Translations under genes and position numbers: made by a program
From: Planktothrix agardhii NIES-204
GTDB taxonomy: Bacteria; Cyanobacteriota; Cyanobacteriia; Cyanobacteriales; Microcoleaceae
Length of the DNA stretch: 64,000 bases
Direction of reading: 5' to 3'
Assembly (NCBI GenBank): GCA_003609755.1
Contig: AP017991.1
Coordinates: 1,753,501-1,817,500, forward strand
The notes under the pieces: generated by a model
Databases searched by the model: none
Told to the model about the DNA's origin: nothing
Seen by the model: the letters and a program-made list of their open reading frames with translations, nothing else
In this document: in pieces, positions 44,605 through 55,792 of the stretch
How positions within the stretch are numbered: position 1 is the first letter of the stretch
How the letters are laid out: every line of letters starts with the position of its first letter

Positions 44605-47600
44605 TTAATTATAGCTTTGTTCTTGAAAAGTGAGGGTAAAACTTGTACCATTGCTACAATCAACTTCCATGGATGCCTCTAATTGATCTGCTAAAATACT
44701 GACTAATCTTAATCCCAAAGAGGGACTATCTTGCCAATCAAAATTCTTGGGAATGCCTATACCATTATCACTGATTTTCAGAAAAATTTGTTTTTGTTTT
44801 TCAAGTTTTAACTCGATTTTAATGGCTCCATATTGAGAATTTGGAAAAGCATATTTAAAAGAATTTGTGACTAACTCATTAATTAAAAGTCCACAGGGAA
44901 TCGCACTTTCTAAACTTAATGTGACGGGTTGAACATCGAGAATGATTTCAACCTGACAGTGTTTTGTTTGATAGGATAACGATAATTTTTCTACAAGATT
45001 TTGAATATAATTGGCAAAATTCACCTGTGATAAATCATTTGATTGATAAAGCTGTTCGTGAATTAGTGCCATTGTTTGAATTCGATTTTGACTTTCGGCA
45101 AATAAATTGCGTTGTTCCTCCTGTTCCAAGGTATCTGCTTGTAAATCTAATAAATTAGAAATTACATAGAGATTATTTTTAACTCGATGGTGAATTTCTC
45201 GCAATAAAACTTCTTTTTCTAGGAGTGAGGCTTTAATTTTTTCTTCCGCTTTTAAGCGCTCCGTAACATCTCGACAGACACAAATTAATAAATCATCATC
45301 GGTTAAAGTTAGTGAGACTTCTTCTGTAAAAATACTGCCATCTTTGCGTTGAGCAGTGGCTTTTCCTTGCCAATGACGTTGTTCGGATAAAATCGGAAAA
45401 GTATGCTGTTGAAAATAGTCTAGTTGTTCGGGTTTATACAGTGCCGTCCAACTTTTTCCTAATAATTCTTCAGGATAAGTATAACCAAAGAGTTCAAGAT
45501 GAGCTTGATTCAAATAAATGTATTGTCCATCTTTTAAAATAGCAATGCCATCAATGGCGGCTTCAATGGCGGCTAACTGTTGTTTTAAGACTTCTTGAGC
45601 TTTTTGAAGTTCTGTAATATCCGTATGGGCTCCCACCATGCGGATGACATTTCCCTGGTCATCTTTAAGATGAATTGCTCTGGATAAAATATAGACGGTG
45701 GAGCCATTTTTATGATGAAAACGTTGAACCGCTTGAAACCGATCAATTCGACCTTGGTTATAGTTTTCAATTAATTTTATCGCCTCAATTTTATCCTCGG
45801 CAAAAATGACTTGCTCCCAGGAGGATAATTGATTCGGTAATTCGTCATTATTATAGCCTATCATCTCTTTCCAACGGGGCGATAAATAAAAATTACCTGT
45901 GACAAAATCCCAATCCCAAAATCCATCTTGGGCGGCTTGAATGGCTAAATGAAACCGTTCTTGAGCGACTTTTATTTCGGCTTCTGTGCGTTTGTGTTCT
46001 CTTAAATCTTGAGCAATACCTAAAAATCCGCTAATATTTCCCATTTGATCTCGTAAGCTAGAAATAGACAGTAAGACTGGAAAATGTGTGCCGTCTTTAT
46101 GAACATAAATCCATTCTCGTTCTTCTTTTTGTCCGAGACGAGATTTAGCAACAAATACTTCAAATCCGGGTTCAATTTCTGTTCCTAGTTCTAAGGATAA
46201 ACTATAGGAACGTTCTATAATTTCTTGAGAATTGTGAATGATAGCTGGAGTTTTTTTACCGATAACTTCTTCAGCTTGATAACCGAGTAAATTTTCTGCC
46301 TCCCGGTTCCAAACTTGAATAATGCCATTCATATCTGTAGAAATAATCGCGTAATTTGCCCCATCTAAAATCGCTTGTTGAAACTGATTTAATTCTAAAA
46401 GTTTAGCTTCTGCTAATTTGCGCTCTGTAATATCTAACATAATTGATAAATATTGGAACGGTTTATCCTCCTGATTGACAAAGGGAACAATCGTACTATC
46501 TACCCAATAATAGTCTCCATTTTTAGCTTGATTTCTGATTTCTCCCTGCCAAACTTTGCCTTGAGAAATGGTTAACCAAAGTTGTTGAAATAAACTCGAA
46601 GGATGATAGCCAGAATTAATTAAATTATGGGTTTTGCCTAAAGATTCTTCAGGAGAATATTGAAAGAGTTGACAGAATTTATCATTAACATAAGTGATCA
46701 ACCCGTTAGCATCTGTAATTACGACGATTGCCATTTCATCGAGGGCTAATTTATGATAAGTTAATTCTTTGAGAGCTTTTTGTAGCTGTTCTTCTGCCTG
46801 TTTTTTAGCGGTGACATCGTGGAAAAATGATTGAATAACCGTTGGTTTACCATCCTTAATTTGACAGTTAGCACTGCCTTCTAAAATCACAATTTCTCCG
46901 GTTTTTGTTAAAAATCTTGTTTCAATTAAATTCTGTTTGGTAATAGTTCCATTTTTTAACTGTTCAAAAATTTGACGCCATTTAGGAGTCTGGTTAAAAT
47001 CAATTATATCAAAAACTGATAAATTTTTAATATCTTCATCGCTATATTTTAAGGTTTCTTTCCAAGCTCGATTTACATAAATAAAATGTCCATCTTCAGA
47101 GGAAATTAGTTGAATTAAATCACTGGCATTTTCAAATAAATCCTGCAACTGTTCTTGACTTGCTTGTAAATCTATTAATAATTGAGCTTGAGCAAGCGCA
47201 ATTCCCACTTGATCGGAAATTTGCTGCATGATCTCAATTTCAAACTCTGTCCATTTATGGGGTGCAAAGCATTGATGCGCTAACATTAATCCCCAGAGTT
47301 GCTGATTTTGAAAAATCGGAATAATTAATTTTGATTTCACCTGTAACTGCTGCATTAATGCTCTCATACACAAACTTTCAGGTCTGTCCGATGGATAAGC
47401 TGCTTCGATATTATCAATCACTTTCACTTTTCTTTGTTCATAAAAGCGTTCACACTCACTTGAAAAAGTTTCGTCGGTAAAATATTGATCAAGTATTGAT
47501 AAGTCAGGAAAAATAACTGATTCTGTAATTGTTTTTCCCGATCCGTTGGGGAAAATTCGATAGATTAATACGCGATCGCAATCTAAAATCTGGCGAATTT

Positions 47601-49110
47601 CTGTCACGGCGGCTTGCAAAATATCTCCTAGTTGCAAAGATTGACGAATATTGAGGGTAATATCAGCCAATAACTCTAATTTCTGATTTTGATCATGTAA
47701 TTTTTTTTCTGTTCGTCTATATAATATTTTTTCTAATTTGACTTGCTGATGCAGTTTTTCTTCTAACTGTTTTTGGGGAGTAATATCCCTAGAAATTCCC
47801 AAAAAAGATATTAAAATGCCATCGGGTGTATATTCAGGAACCAGTCGAGTTTCATACCAGTTTGAACTTGACATTGTGGGAAAGGGATATTCAATCAGTT
47901 GCTCTTTCTCTGTTTCTATTCCCTTTTGAAACACGGTTTTCCAAAGATTGACTAGCTCTTGATCATATCCTACATCCTCTAAAGATTTACCGATTAAATC
48001 TTGAGGGGGAACTTGGATAAATTTTTGAATTGCAGTATTAACATAGAGATACCGATAATCTAAATCAATTCTAAATATAATATCAGGATTGGTTTCAACA
48101 ATAACTTGAAACTCTTTTTCTCGATAATACAATTTTTCATTGCTTTCTTGGACTTGTTTTTCCAAGTTAAGGTTACGGTCTTCTAGCAGTTCAATTATTT
48201 CATCTTGTAAGTATTTAACTTGTTTATGTAAGACTTCAATAACATTATAAACTTCTAAGGGCTGTAACACTTGTAAAATATTAGTTCGGGTCACCAGTCC
48301 CACTAATTCCCCCTGATTTCCAGTCACAATTAAGCGACCAATGTGATGGGATTCTATTGTTTCATAGGCAATATTCAAAGTATCTTCACCACGCAATGTT
48401 AACAGGGGTGAACTCATAACCTTTGCCGATGGAGTATAATTAAAATCGAGTTTTAACGTTTTAAACTGGACTAAATCTCGTTCTGTGATGATTCCAAGCG
48501 GAATGGGTTGTGGGGTTTCCTCAACAATCACTACACAACTAATATGATGCTTTGACATCAGTTGTGCTATATTTAATAAAGGAGTTTGAGGAGTCGCACA
48601 AATCACCTGGAGATTCATCACTTCAAAAACTTTTCTGAACCGCAACAAATTTGCTGGTTCTATAGAGCTTATAATCGTATCATAGGTGATTAATCCCACC
48701 AGTTTATCTTGATTAACTACCGGGATATGACGAATGGAATTCCGGTGAAACTGCTCGATGACAGAGAAAATATCCTGCGGTTCTAAATATTGAAGCGTCA
48801 CAACAGGTTGACTCATTACCTCTGCGACCTTAACCCCGGTTGTGTTTTTTCCTGTGGCGATCCAGTGAATTATATTTCGTTCTGTAACAATACCAATGGG
48901 TCTATTATTACTATTATTATCCACAATAATTACACAACTTCCCCGTCCTTCTGTTTTGGCATTTTCTAGGAGGTTAAATTCCGGTGAGGTAGGATAACAA
49001 ATGCTTCTGGTGTGAGTAATTAATTCGATCACCTGATCTAACGGGGTATCGGGTGTTACTGTTATCGGATCGGGGATCACCGCAGTTTCTAAGTTTTCTG
49101 ACCAAATCAT
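44605..49110 (-). CDS. Multidomain sensor histidine kinase: CBS-PAS-GAF-PAS-HisKA_2
   Basis: 1501 residues, soluble. Four CBS repeats (about 10-290) are followed by a coiled coil (about 295-325), a PAS domain, a cyanobacteriochrome-like GAF domain (about 485-660; DRVLIYRIF and WGLMLAHQC), about five PAS/PAC units, and a HisKA_2 histidine block HHRVKNN (1307-1313) with a HATPase (NELVTNSFKYAF, DNGIGIP, SLGLRLV). CBS pairs usually sense adenine nucleotides and PAS domains small ligands or redox. In the GAF a Cys (581) occupies the bilin-attachment position, but the following His is Met. The output is probably the adjacent receiver protein. Confidence 0.9.
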   Translation of the reverse strand: MIWSENLETAVIPDPITVTPDTPLDQVIELITHTRSICYPTSPEFNLLENAKTEGRGSCVIIVDNNSNNRPIGIVTERNIIHWIATGKNTTGVKVAEVMSQPVVTLQYLEPQDIFSVIEQFHRNSIRHIPVVNQDKLVGLITYDTIISSIEPANLLRFRKVFEVMNLQVICATPQTPLLNIAQLMSKHHISCVVIVEETPQPIPLGIITERDLVQFKTLKLDFNYTPSAKVMSSPLLTLRGEDTLNIAYETIESHHIGRLIVTGNQGELVGLVTRTNILQVLQPLEVYNVIEVLHKQVKYLQDEIIELLEDRNLNLEKQVQESNEKLYYREKEFQVIVETNPDIIFRIDLDYRYLYVNTAIQKFIQVPPQDLIGKSLEDVGYDQELVNLWKTVFQKGIETEKEQLIEYPFPTMSSSNWYETRLVPEYTPDGILISFLGISRDITPQKQLEEKLHQQVKLEKILYRRTEKKLHDQNQKLELLADITLNIRQSLQLGDILQAAVTEIRQILDCDRVLIYRIFPNGSGKTITESVIFPDLSILDQYFTDETFSSECERFYEQRKVKVIDNIEAAYPSDRPESLCMRALMQQLQVKSKLIIPIFQNQQLWGLMLAHQCFAPHKWTEFEIEIMQQISDQVGIALAQAQLLIDLQASQEQLQDLFENASDLIQLISSEDGHFIYVNRAWKETLKYSDEDIKNLSVFDIIDFNQTPKWRQIFEQLKNGTITKQNLIETRFLTKTGEIVILEGSANCQIKDGKPTVIQSFFHDVTAKKQAEEQLQKALKELTYHKLALDEMAIVVITDANGLITYVNDKFCQLFQYSPEESLGKTHNLINSGYHPSSLFQQLWLTISQGKVWQGEIRNQAKNGDYYWVDSTIVPFVNQEDKPFQYLSIMLDITERKLAEAKLLELNQFQQAILDGANYAIISTDMNGIIQVWNREAENLLGYQAEEVIGKKTPAIIHNSQEIIERSYSLSLELGTEIEPGFEVFVAKSRLGQKEEREWIYVHKDGTHFPVLLSISSLRDQMGNISGFLGIAQDLREHKRTEAEIKVAQERFHLAIQAAQDGFWDWDFVTGNFYLSPRWKEMIGYNNDELPNQLSSWEQVIFAEDKIEAIKLIENYNQGRIDRFQAVQRFHHKNGSTVYILSRAIHLKDDQGNVIRMVGAHTDITELQKAQEVLKQQLAAIEAAIDGIAILKDGQYIYLNQAHLELFGYTYPEELLGKSWTALYKPEQLDYFQQHTFPILSEQRHWQGKATAQRKDGSIFTEEVSLTLTDDDLLICVCRDVTERLKAEEKIKASLLEKEVLLREIHHRVKNNLYVISNLLDLQADTLEQEEQRNLFAESQNRIQTMALIHEQLYQSNDLSQVNFANYIQNLVEKLSLSYQTKHCQVEIILDVQPVTLSLESAIPCGLLINELVTNSFKYAFPNSQYGAIKIELKLEKQKQIFLKISDNGIGIPKNFDWQDSPSLGLRLVSILADQLEASMEVDCSNGTSFTLTFQEQSYN

Positions 49111-49154
49111 AAATTCACCGCTATAAGTACCTAAACAAAATTAATTACACATCC

Positions 49155-49215
49155 TCCACCCTGTTCCTTCCCCTCCTATCCCCCCACGGGGGGTTTGGGG
49201 GGCTGTTCCCTCTCT
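49155..49215. repeat. GC-rich palindromic repeat, copy 4
   Basis: CCCCCCACGGGGGG with flanking C and G runs and GGCTGTTCCCT, in the 117-base spacer between the sensor kinase start and the cbiA stop. Confidence 0.75.
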
Positions 49216-49227
49216 CAACTAGGTAAT

Positions 49228-50637
49228 TTATTTTGTGTAACTACTTAATTGTGTACAAGACTTTAAAAAACGGGTAGGAATATCAATTCTATTTCCCCAA
49301 TGGAGATGTAAATAAGACCCATGAACATTAGAACAATTTCCCCAACCTTCTAATACGGGGGCAGTGGTTTGCGAGGACATAAAACGCTGCATTTCATATA
49401 AAGGATCAGACGGATTTTCTATCAGTTCAGACCGATGAAACTCATGTCCGGTGATGATTTCTCCCTCTAATAATAAAGGAGTATTTTTTAAAACCTTTGC
49501 TTGATAATACCCTAATTTTAAGCGTTTTCCCATAACCGCAGTGGTCGGTAAGATTCCCACCATTGACCAAGCATTATTTTCAAAGTCAATAATCTTTTCA
49601 CACAAATACATTAACCCCCCACATTCTGCATAAGTCGGTATCCCTGATAAAATAGCCGTTTTAACTGCGTTTAAAATTAACTGATTTTGACTTAATTCTT
49701 GAGCAAATACTTCGGGAAAACCTCCGCCAAAATATAATCCTTTAATATCGGTCGGAAGTTGCTCATCCTTTAAAGGACTCCATTCGATTAATTCTGCACC
49801 CAACTGTTGTAAAATCTCTAAATTATCGGCATAATAAAAATTAAATGCCGCATCTTTGGCGATCGCAATTCTAATCGGTTGATAGTTATGTTCAAACCGT
49901 AAGGTAGGGATAGAATTTTCCCGCTTAACTGAATTACTCAGATCAGAAATTAGAGTATTTTTTAATAAGGGTAATAATTTTTCCCAATCAAACCAAGTTT
50001 GGGCTAATTCAGCTAACTCTTGAATGAATAAATCCATCTGCGGCAGTTCATTCGTGGGAATTAACCCCAAATGGCGATCGGGAATCACAATATTTTCCTG
50101 TCTTTTAATTATTCCAATAATCGGAATATTCACAGGTTCTAAGAAGGCTTTTAATAGTTCTAAATGGCGATCACTTCCCACTTTATTTAAAACTAAACCC
50201 TCCAATTTTATATCAGGATTAAAGTTTTTAAACCCTAGGGCGATCGCAGCAATAGAACCCGATAATCGACTACAATCTAAGACTAAAATTACAGGTAAAT
50301 CAAGAATCAAAGCAATTTGAGCCGTGGAAGCAATCGGAACTTTTTCCCCATTAGGAATCCCATCAAACAGACCCATAACTCCTTCAATTAAACCATAATC
50401 ACAGGTCTGAATATGTTGATTATAACAGGCTTTAATATAGGATTCTGAAGTTAAAATCGAATCTAAATTATAACAAGGTTTACCCGTAACATAGTGATGA
50501 AACATGGGATCAATATAATCGGGGCCAACCTTAAAAGATTGGATATTAGAATTGTGTTTTTTTAAATAGGATAAAATAGCTAGTGTAATAGTTGTTTTAC
50601 CAACTCCACTCCTTTCTCCAGCAACAATCAGCGTCAT
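49228..50637 (-). CDS. cbiA: Cobyrinate a,c-diamide synthase
   Basis: 469 residues. It amidates cobyrinic acid at positions a and c with glutamine and ATP during cobalamin synthesis. The N-terminal dethiobiotin-synthetase-like domain has the P-loop GERSGVGKTT and FKVGPDYIDPMFH. The C-terminal class I glutamine amidotransferase-like domain has GLYFGGGFPEVFAQEL, AECGGLMYLCE with the catalytic Cys, and YLHLHWG. Length and order are standard. No other cobalamin gene is adjacent. Confidence 0.95.
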   Translation of the reverse strand: MTLIVAGERSGVGKTTITLAILSYLKKHNSNIQSFKVGPDYIDPMFHHYVTGKPCYNLDSILTSESYIKACYNQHIQTCDYGLIEGVMGLFDGIPNGEKVPIASTAQIALILDLPVILVLDCSRLSGSIAAIALGFKNFNPDIKLEGLVLNKVGSDRHLELLKAFLEPVNIPIIGIIKRQENIVIPDRHLGLIPTNELPQMDLFIQELAELAQTWFDWEKLLPLLKNTLISDLSNSVKRENSIPTLRFEHNYQPIRIAIAKDAAFNFYYADNLEILQQLGAELIEWSPLKDEQLPTDIKGLYFGGGFPEVFAQELSQNQLILNAVKTAILSGIPTYAECGGLMYLCEKIIDFENNAWSMVGILPTTAVMGKRLKLGYYQAKVLKNTPLLLEGEIITGHEFHRSELIENPSDPLYEMQRFMSSQTTAPVLEGWGNCSNVHGSYLHLHWGNRIDIPTRFLKSCTQLSSYTK

Positions 50638-50712
50638 AATCTAACAATTTGAGTTAATAAGGTCATAGAAACAGGGTTTTGGGGCGAGTCTGATTTTTAC
50701 CCCTAAAGCTGA

Positions 50713-51495
50713 TTATAAAAATCGCCAAAGATAAGCGAAAAAGATCGCCGTAATTGCCCCAATTAATGTATTAATAAAATTCACAATTTCATTAGTTAAC
50801 CATGTCCATTTTGTCTGTAAGGTTGCCCCAATCACACTTTCCAAATTAGTAGCAATAAACGCCGCTATCACACTCCAAATAATCCCCCAACTATCAATTA
50901 AACCCGCACTCCAAGCTAACACAGAAACCACAATAGAAGCCACCACCCCGGCTAAAGTCCCCTCCAAACTCACAGCCCCTTCCGTACCTTTAGGTACAGG
51001 TTTTAATGTAGTAATTAAAAAAGTCTGTTTCCCGTAGGCTTTGCCAATTTCACTACCACAGGTGTCGGATAATTTTGTACTAAAACTGGCAACATATCCT
51101 AATAATAATAACGGAATCCAAGATTGTATTCCAACTGTATCAGGAAAAAATAATTGTAGGGAAAATACCCCTAACCCACATAACATTCCCGTTAACGCCG
51201 AACCCCAGACATTTTCGGGCCCCCGGGCTCCCCCGCGTTTTTCCGCAATTCCAGAGGCTTCCTTTTCGGCTTTACCAATTCTGGTAACACCCGAACCCAC
51301 CAAAAAATAGAATACCACAATCAGATAACCTCGCCAACCCAAACATCCCCAAATCAGCACTCCCAATATCCAAGCATGAATCCATCCGGCGGGGGTTAAT
51401 AACTTTTTGGCGGCAATCACCCCTAAACTAATTAAAACTGTATTTAAAGCGATCGCAAATAACCAAGGATTAAGCGACACTAATTCATAAATCAT
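50713..51495 (-). CDS. DUF92/VTE6-like phytyl-phosphate kinase
   Basis: 260 residues with about six to seven membrane helices. DUF92 (TIGR00297) hallmarks: ANRGW-like start replaced by LLTPAGWIHAWILGVLIW, the cytoplasmic loop RIGKAEKEASGIAEKRGGAR, and SDTCGSEIGKAYGK followed by TEGAVSLEGT. VTE6 in plants and its Synechocystis homologue phosphorylate phytyl phosphate for tocopherol and phylloquinone synthesis. It starts 18 bases from the divergent VOC gene, so their promoters overlap. Confidence 0.85.
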   Translation of the reverse strand: MIYELVSLNPWLFAIALNTVLISLGVIAAKKLLTPAGWIHAWILGVLIWGCLGWRGYLIVVFYFLVGSGVTRIGKAEKEASGIAEKRGGARGPENVWGSALTGMLCGLGVFSLQLFFPDTVGIQSWIPLLLLGYVASFSTKLSDTCGSEIGKAYGKQTFLITTLKPVPKGTEGAVSLEGTLAGVVASIVVSVLAWSAGLIDSWGIIWSVIAAFIATNLESVIGATLQTKWTWLTNEIVNFINTLIGAITAIFFAYLWRFL

Positions 51496-51513
51496 AAATT
51501 TGATCTCAAAACC

Positions 51514-51942
51514 ATGAATAAAACATTATTCCATCTTGCCTTTCCCGTGAACAATATCGAACAAACTAAAGCCTTTTATGGGGAGGGTTTAGGGTGCGAA
51601 ATCGGTCGAGAAACCCGCAATTCCATCATTATGAACCTCTACGGCCATCAAATTGTCGCCCATGTCGGTCAAGAACCCCTAACACCCCAAAATGGGATTT
51701 ATCCCCGACACTTTGGGTTAATCTTTACTTCCGAGACAGACTGGGAAACTCTCTTAGACCGTGCCCAAAAAAAACACCTGAAATTTTACCAAGAGCCCAA
51801 ACGCCGTTTTCCGAGTTTACCTACAGAACACCGCACTTTTTTCCTAGAAGATCCTTTTTATAATCTCTTGGAATTCAAATATTACTGTCATCCCGAAGCC
51901 GTATTTGGCTGTAACGAATACGCCCAGGTTGGCGACATTTAA
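51514..51942 (+). CDS. VOC-family (glyoxalase/dioxygenase-like) protein
   Basis: 142 residues. The N-terminal beta-alpha-beta unit HLAFPVNNIEQTKAFYGEGL, HFGLIFTSETDW and the final FFLEDPFYNLLEFKYY are typical of the vicinal oxygen chelate fold. Possible metal ligands are His8, His72-type and Glu near the end. Such proteins act on small molecules. The substrate is unknown, though this subclass is frequent in cyanobacteria. The stop overlaps the convergent lipase gene by 4 bases. Confidence 0.85.
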   Translation: MNKTLFHLAFPVNNIEQTKAFYGEGLGCEIGRETRNSIIMNLYGHQIVAHVGQEPLTPQNGIYPRHFGLIFTSETDWETLLDRAQKKHLKFYQEPKRRFPSLPTEHRTFFLEDPFYNLLEFKYYCHPEAVFGCNEYAQVGDI

Positions 51943-52574
51943 AGGGTAGCGGGTGACACCGAACGGGTCAAGGTTTTTAGAGGTGAATTTAAGGCTTTCT
52001 CTACCATAGCTAAACTTTTGGGATCGTTTACCATCCAAGCATGGAGAAAAACATTAACCGTGAATTCTTCACCAATAGAGATATGAGAACTTTCAGCCGG
52101 GACAATCATCCCATCCAAAGGTGTCCAAATGGAGGTAAAATTGATCGAGTCTAGGACTTCTAAATCCCGATTTAAGTCTTCTAAAAACGGACTATGGGAA
52201 CGCATTTGGGATGCAGCCAAGGTGGGGTAAAGATATCCCGTTAAGGTTCCGTTGTGGGGGGAGGAAATCGTGATCAGACGTTGAACTCGTTCAATTCCTC
52301 CCAAGCGTTGGACATAATAACGACTAACAATTCCTCCCATACTAAACCCGATTAAATCAATCGGTTGTTCCGGGGGGAAGGTTTGATTCACATAAGCTGT
52401 AATTTGTTGGGCTAAGGCTTCTAAGCCAAATCGACCATCATTAGGAATCAGATTCAGACTGTGAATATCCCATCCCCGTTTAGTTAGATGGGCTGTCATG
52501 GTTTTAAAAATTGCTTTGGTATCAAATATACCGTGAATCAATAAAACCGGATGGCGAGGGCTGCTGTTATCCAT
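51939..52574 (-). CDS. Alpha/beta-hydrolase, lipase/esterase type
   Basis: 211 residues. The oxyanion-hole block VLLIHGIFD (10-18), the nucleophile elbow GFSMGG with Ser78, PHNGTLTGY, and an Asp (PLDGMIVP) followed by His (FLHAWMVND) complete a lipase-like triad. There is no signal peptide, so it is cytoplasmic or membrane-peripheral. The gene is convergent with the VOC gene. The natural ester is unknown. Confidence 0.87.
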   Translation of the reverse strand: MDNSSPRHPVLLIHGIFDTKAIFKTMTAHLTKRGWDIHSLNLIPNDGRFGLEALAQQITAYVNQTFPPEQPIDLIGFSMGGIVSRYYVQRLGGIERVQRLITISSPHNGTLTGYLYPTLAASQMRSHSPFLEDLNRDLEVLDSINFTSIWTPLDGMIVPAESSHISIGEEFTVNVFLHAWMVNDPKSLAMVEKALNSPLKTLTRSVSPATL

Positions 52575-52743
52575 GGGATTTTAAATTGGATTAATATTGG
52601 TTCCAACTTAGACTATCACGGGAGATTCTGGATGCAACTAGGGGAACTGGTCATTGATTAACTGCTCACTCCTATTCTGAGAAATTTGTAAATAAATGCA
52701 AACAGATGAGAGATTTTTTACCGAAACCTAGGAAAATCGGGAG

Positions 52744-52759
52744 TTTTGTTTAAACAAAA
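52744..52759. promoter_or_regulatory. 16-bp perfect palindrome upstream of the Pro-rich protein gene
   Basis: TTTTGTTTAAACAAAA, 105 bases before the start codon at 52864, in an AT-rich spacer. It has the form of a binding site for a symmetric regulator; the factor is unknown. Confidence 0.45.
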
Positions 52760-52863
52760 TGTAACAATATGTAAATTTTTGTAGACAAATCTTTCATTTT
52801 TCCCTAGTCTGAATTCAGGGCTCAGGCTTGAAACTTCCTAAAAATACCCACGGAGTAAGTATA

Positions 52864-53235
52864 ATGTTAAATAAATTTTTTGGTTCTAAGAAAAAAGATG
52901 GATATTATTTAGAGTTTGGCGATGCTCAAGATAAACAAGCATCTCCAGCCGAGTCTAAACCCGCACCTAAAGCAAAAGCAGCATCAGCAAAAGCAGCAAA
53001 AGATCAACCCGAAACTGTGGCTGTGGCTAAACCCCAAACCACAACCGTTGCTCCTCCTGCCCCTCAACCCCCCCCAGTTGAGGAACCCGCCCCCCTTAAC
53101 CCCCAGGTAAAAACCCCTGCTGGTATGAACTTTTCTACGGAATATTTAACCTCCTCATCCCCTACCCCCCGTCGTCGGCCCGGGCCGAGTCTGGCGATGT
53201 TCACAGATATGGCAAATCAGATGAATCGCTCCTAA
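52864..53235 (+). CDS. Small Pro/Ala-rich cyanobacterial protein, unknown function
   Basis: 123 residues from ATG 52864, preceded by CGGAG (52851-52855). The N-terminus MLNKFFGSKKKDGYYLEFGD looks like a short conserved unit. A long disordered stretch rich in A, K, P, Q and V follows (about 25-85). The C-terminus RRRPGPSLAMFTDMANQM is again well ordered in composition. It is probably a cytoplasmic or thylakoid-associated protein. I do not recognise a function. A strong terminator follows. Confidence 0.75.
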   Translation: MLNKFFGSKKKDGYYLEFGDAQDKQASPAESKPAPKAKAASAKAAKDQPETVAVAKPQTTTVAPPAPQPPPVEEPAPLNPQVKTPAGMNFSTEYLTSSSPTPRRRPGPSLAMFTDMANQMNRS

Positions 53236-54551
<1,316 letters not shown>

Positions 54552-54666
54552 TCCAAAAGGTTTAAGGTTGAAAGTGGTGGGGGAACTCCGTCACTCAAAA
54601 AAGCCTTTGGAAAAAAAGAAAAAGAAGCCTACGGTCTAACGTTACTCCGTTGACCGTCAGGTTCGT

Positions 54667-55428
54667 TCACTCTTGAATATTCAGGGTGATTTTAGCGGAT
54701 TGTAGTTGTTGATTCAACCACTGATCAAATAATTCGTTTTGCAGCCGTTGTTTAACTTGAGGGTTGTCTAAGGAGGCTTCTAAAAACTCGTCTACTCGGA
54801 AAATACACCAACCGCCCTCGACTTCCATCGGGCCAACAATTTGTCCGGGTGGGGTTTGCTGTAAAATCACCTTGAGATTATCGGGAATGGTTGACCAACC
54901 CACAGCCCCCATCATGCCGCCAAAAGAGCGTTCATTGGTAATGGAATACTCTCGGGCTAATTCTTCAAATCGGCTTTCCTGTTCTTTTAAACGGGATACT
55001 AATGTTTCTGCAAGTTCATAGTCATTTAAGGAAATTCGTGATAAGACCACTGCATCTAAGGCGGGTTTTCGTTGCTGAAAATACTCCTCAAGTTGAGGTT
55101 GTACGATTGAAAGTTTGAGTTTTTCCCGTTTGAACCCAGAAACAATTTGTTCGTGAAAGGCTTCGTAGGTCATGCGGTTACTTTCCAACCACTGTTGAAA
55201 GGCTTGGGGGTCGCTGAGATTACGTTCTAATCTAAAATTCACTACGGATTGTTCAATACTAGCAGCAGGGATATCCAAATCCGTTCGAGATTGCAATTCC
55301 CGATCCAGAATATATTCTCGCAAAATATCAGTTACCATGGGCTGTAGTTTTCCAGCCGCTTGCAAGTATTTTAGGGCTTGACCTAAGATAATGGGTTCGT
55401 CGTTAACGGTTAAAAATGGATTAGCCAC
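54667..55428 (-). CDS. Parvulin-type peptidyl-prolyl isomerase
   Basis: 253 residues. A SurA-like helical N-terminal part (1-125) is followed by a parvulin domain (about 130-225: DAVVLSRISLNDYELAETLV, SFGGMMGAVGW, GQIVGPMEVEGGWCIFRVDE) and a C-terminal helix. There is no signal peptide, so it is cytoplasmic. Similar cyanobacterial proteins sit beside peptide-export genes, but none is present here. The gene is convergent with hetR and separated by a purine-rich spacer. Confidence 0.87.
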   Translation of the reverse strand: MANPFLTVNDEPIILGQALKYLQAAGKLQPMVTDILREYILDRELQSRTDLDIPAASIEQSVVNFRLERNLSDPQAFQQWLESNRMTYEAFHEQIVSGFKREKLKLSIVQPQLEEYFQQRKPALDAVVLSRISLNDYELAETLVSRLKEQESRFEELAREYSITNERSFGGMMGAVGWSTIPDNLKVILQQTPPGQIVGPMEVEGGWCIFRVDEFLEASLDNPQVKQRLQNELFDQWLNQQLQSAKITLNIQE

Positions 55429-55792
55429 TGAAATTCACATCCTAAACGCGATTCTACTCACAAATATTGTACGGGTTTAGGCTCTCGGTGCTATCAGATT
55501 TACCGACAGTCCCCACTACTCCCCGTCTCAATATTCAGCCACGGCTTAGTCAATATGGCAATCCGTGTAGGATTTTTGATCAGATCCTACGATAAAATCT
55601 TACAATCTCCGTCTCGAAGGCAGCGATTGCTATAGTTGTTACGCAGATAGGCTATGTTAAGTACAATGAGGATTAAACCCAATAGAATGTCAATTAAGCC
55701 CTTAACTGCTTTTGATGAATCTCGGTAGTGGCTAATTGTCCATTTTCCGTCCTATTTGGAACCCCACAGTCCTAATTGTTTGGGAGATAGCT
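55429..55792. other. Gene-free region with an inverted-repeat element
   Basis: 364 bases. They contain an 81-bp segment with imperfect ends TATGGCAATC (55554-55563) and GATTGCTATA (55625-55634), resembling the MITE-like element at 6024, and an internal hairpin GTAGGAT/ATCCTAC (55567-55573 and 55584-55590). The remainder must hold the promoter of the downstream small gene. Nothing else is recognised. Confidence 0.6.
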
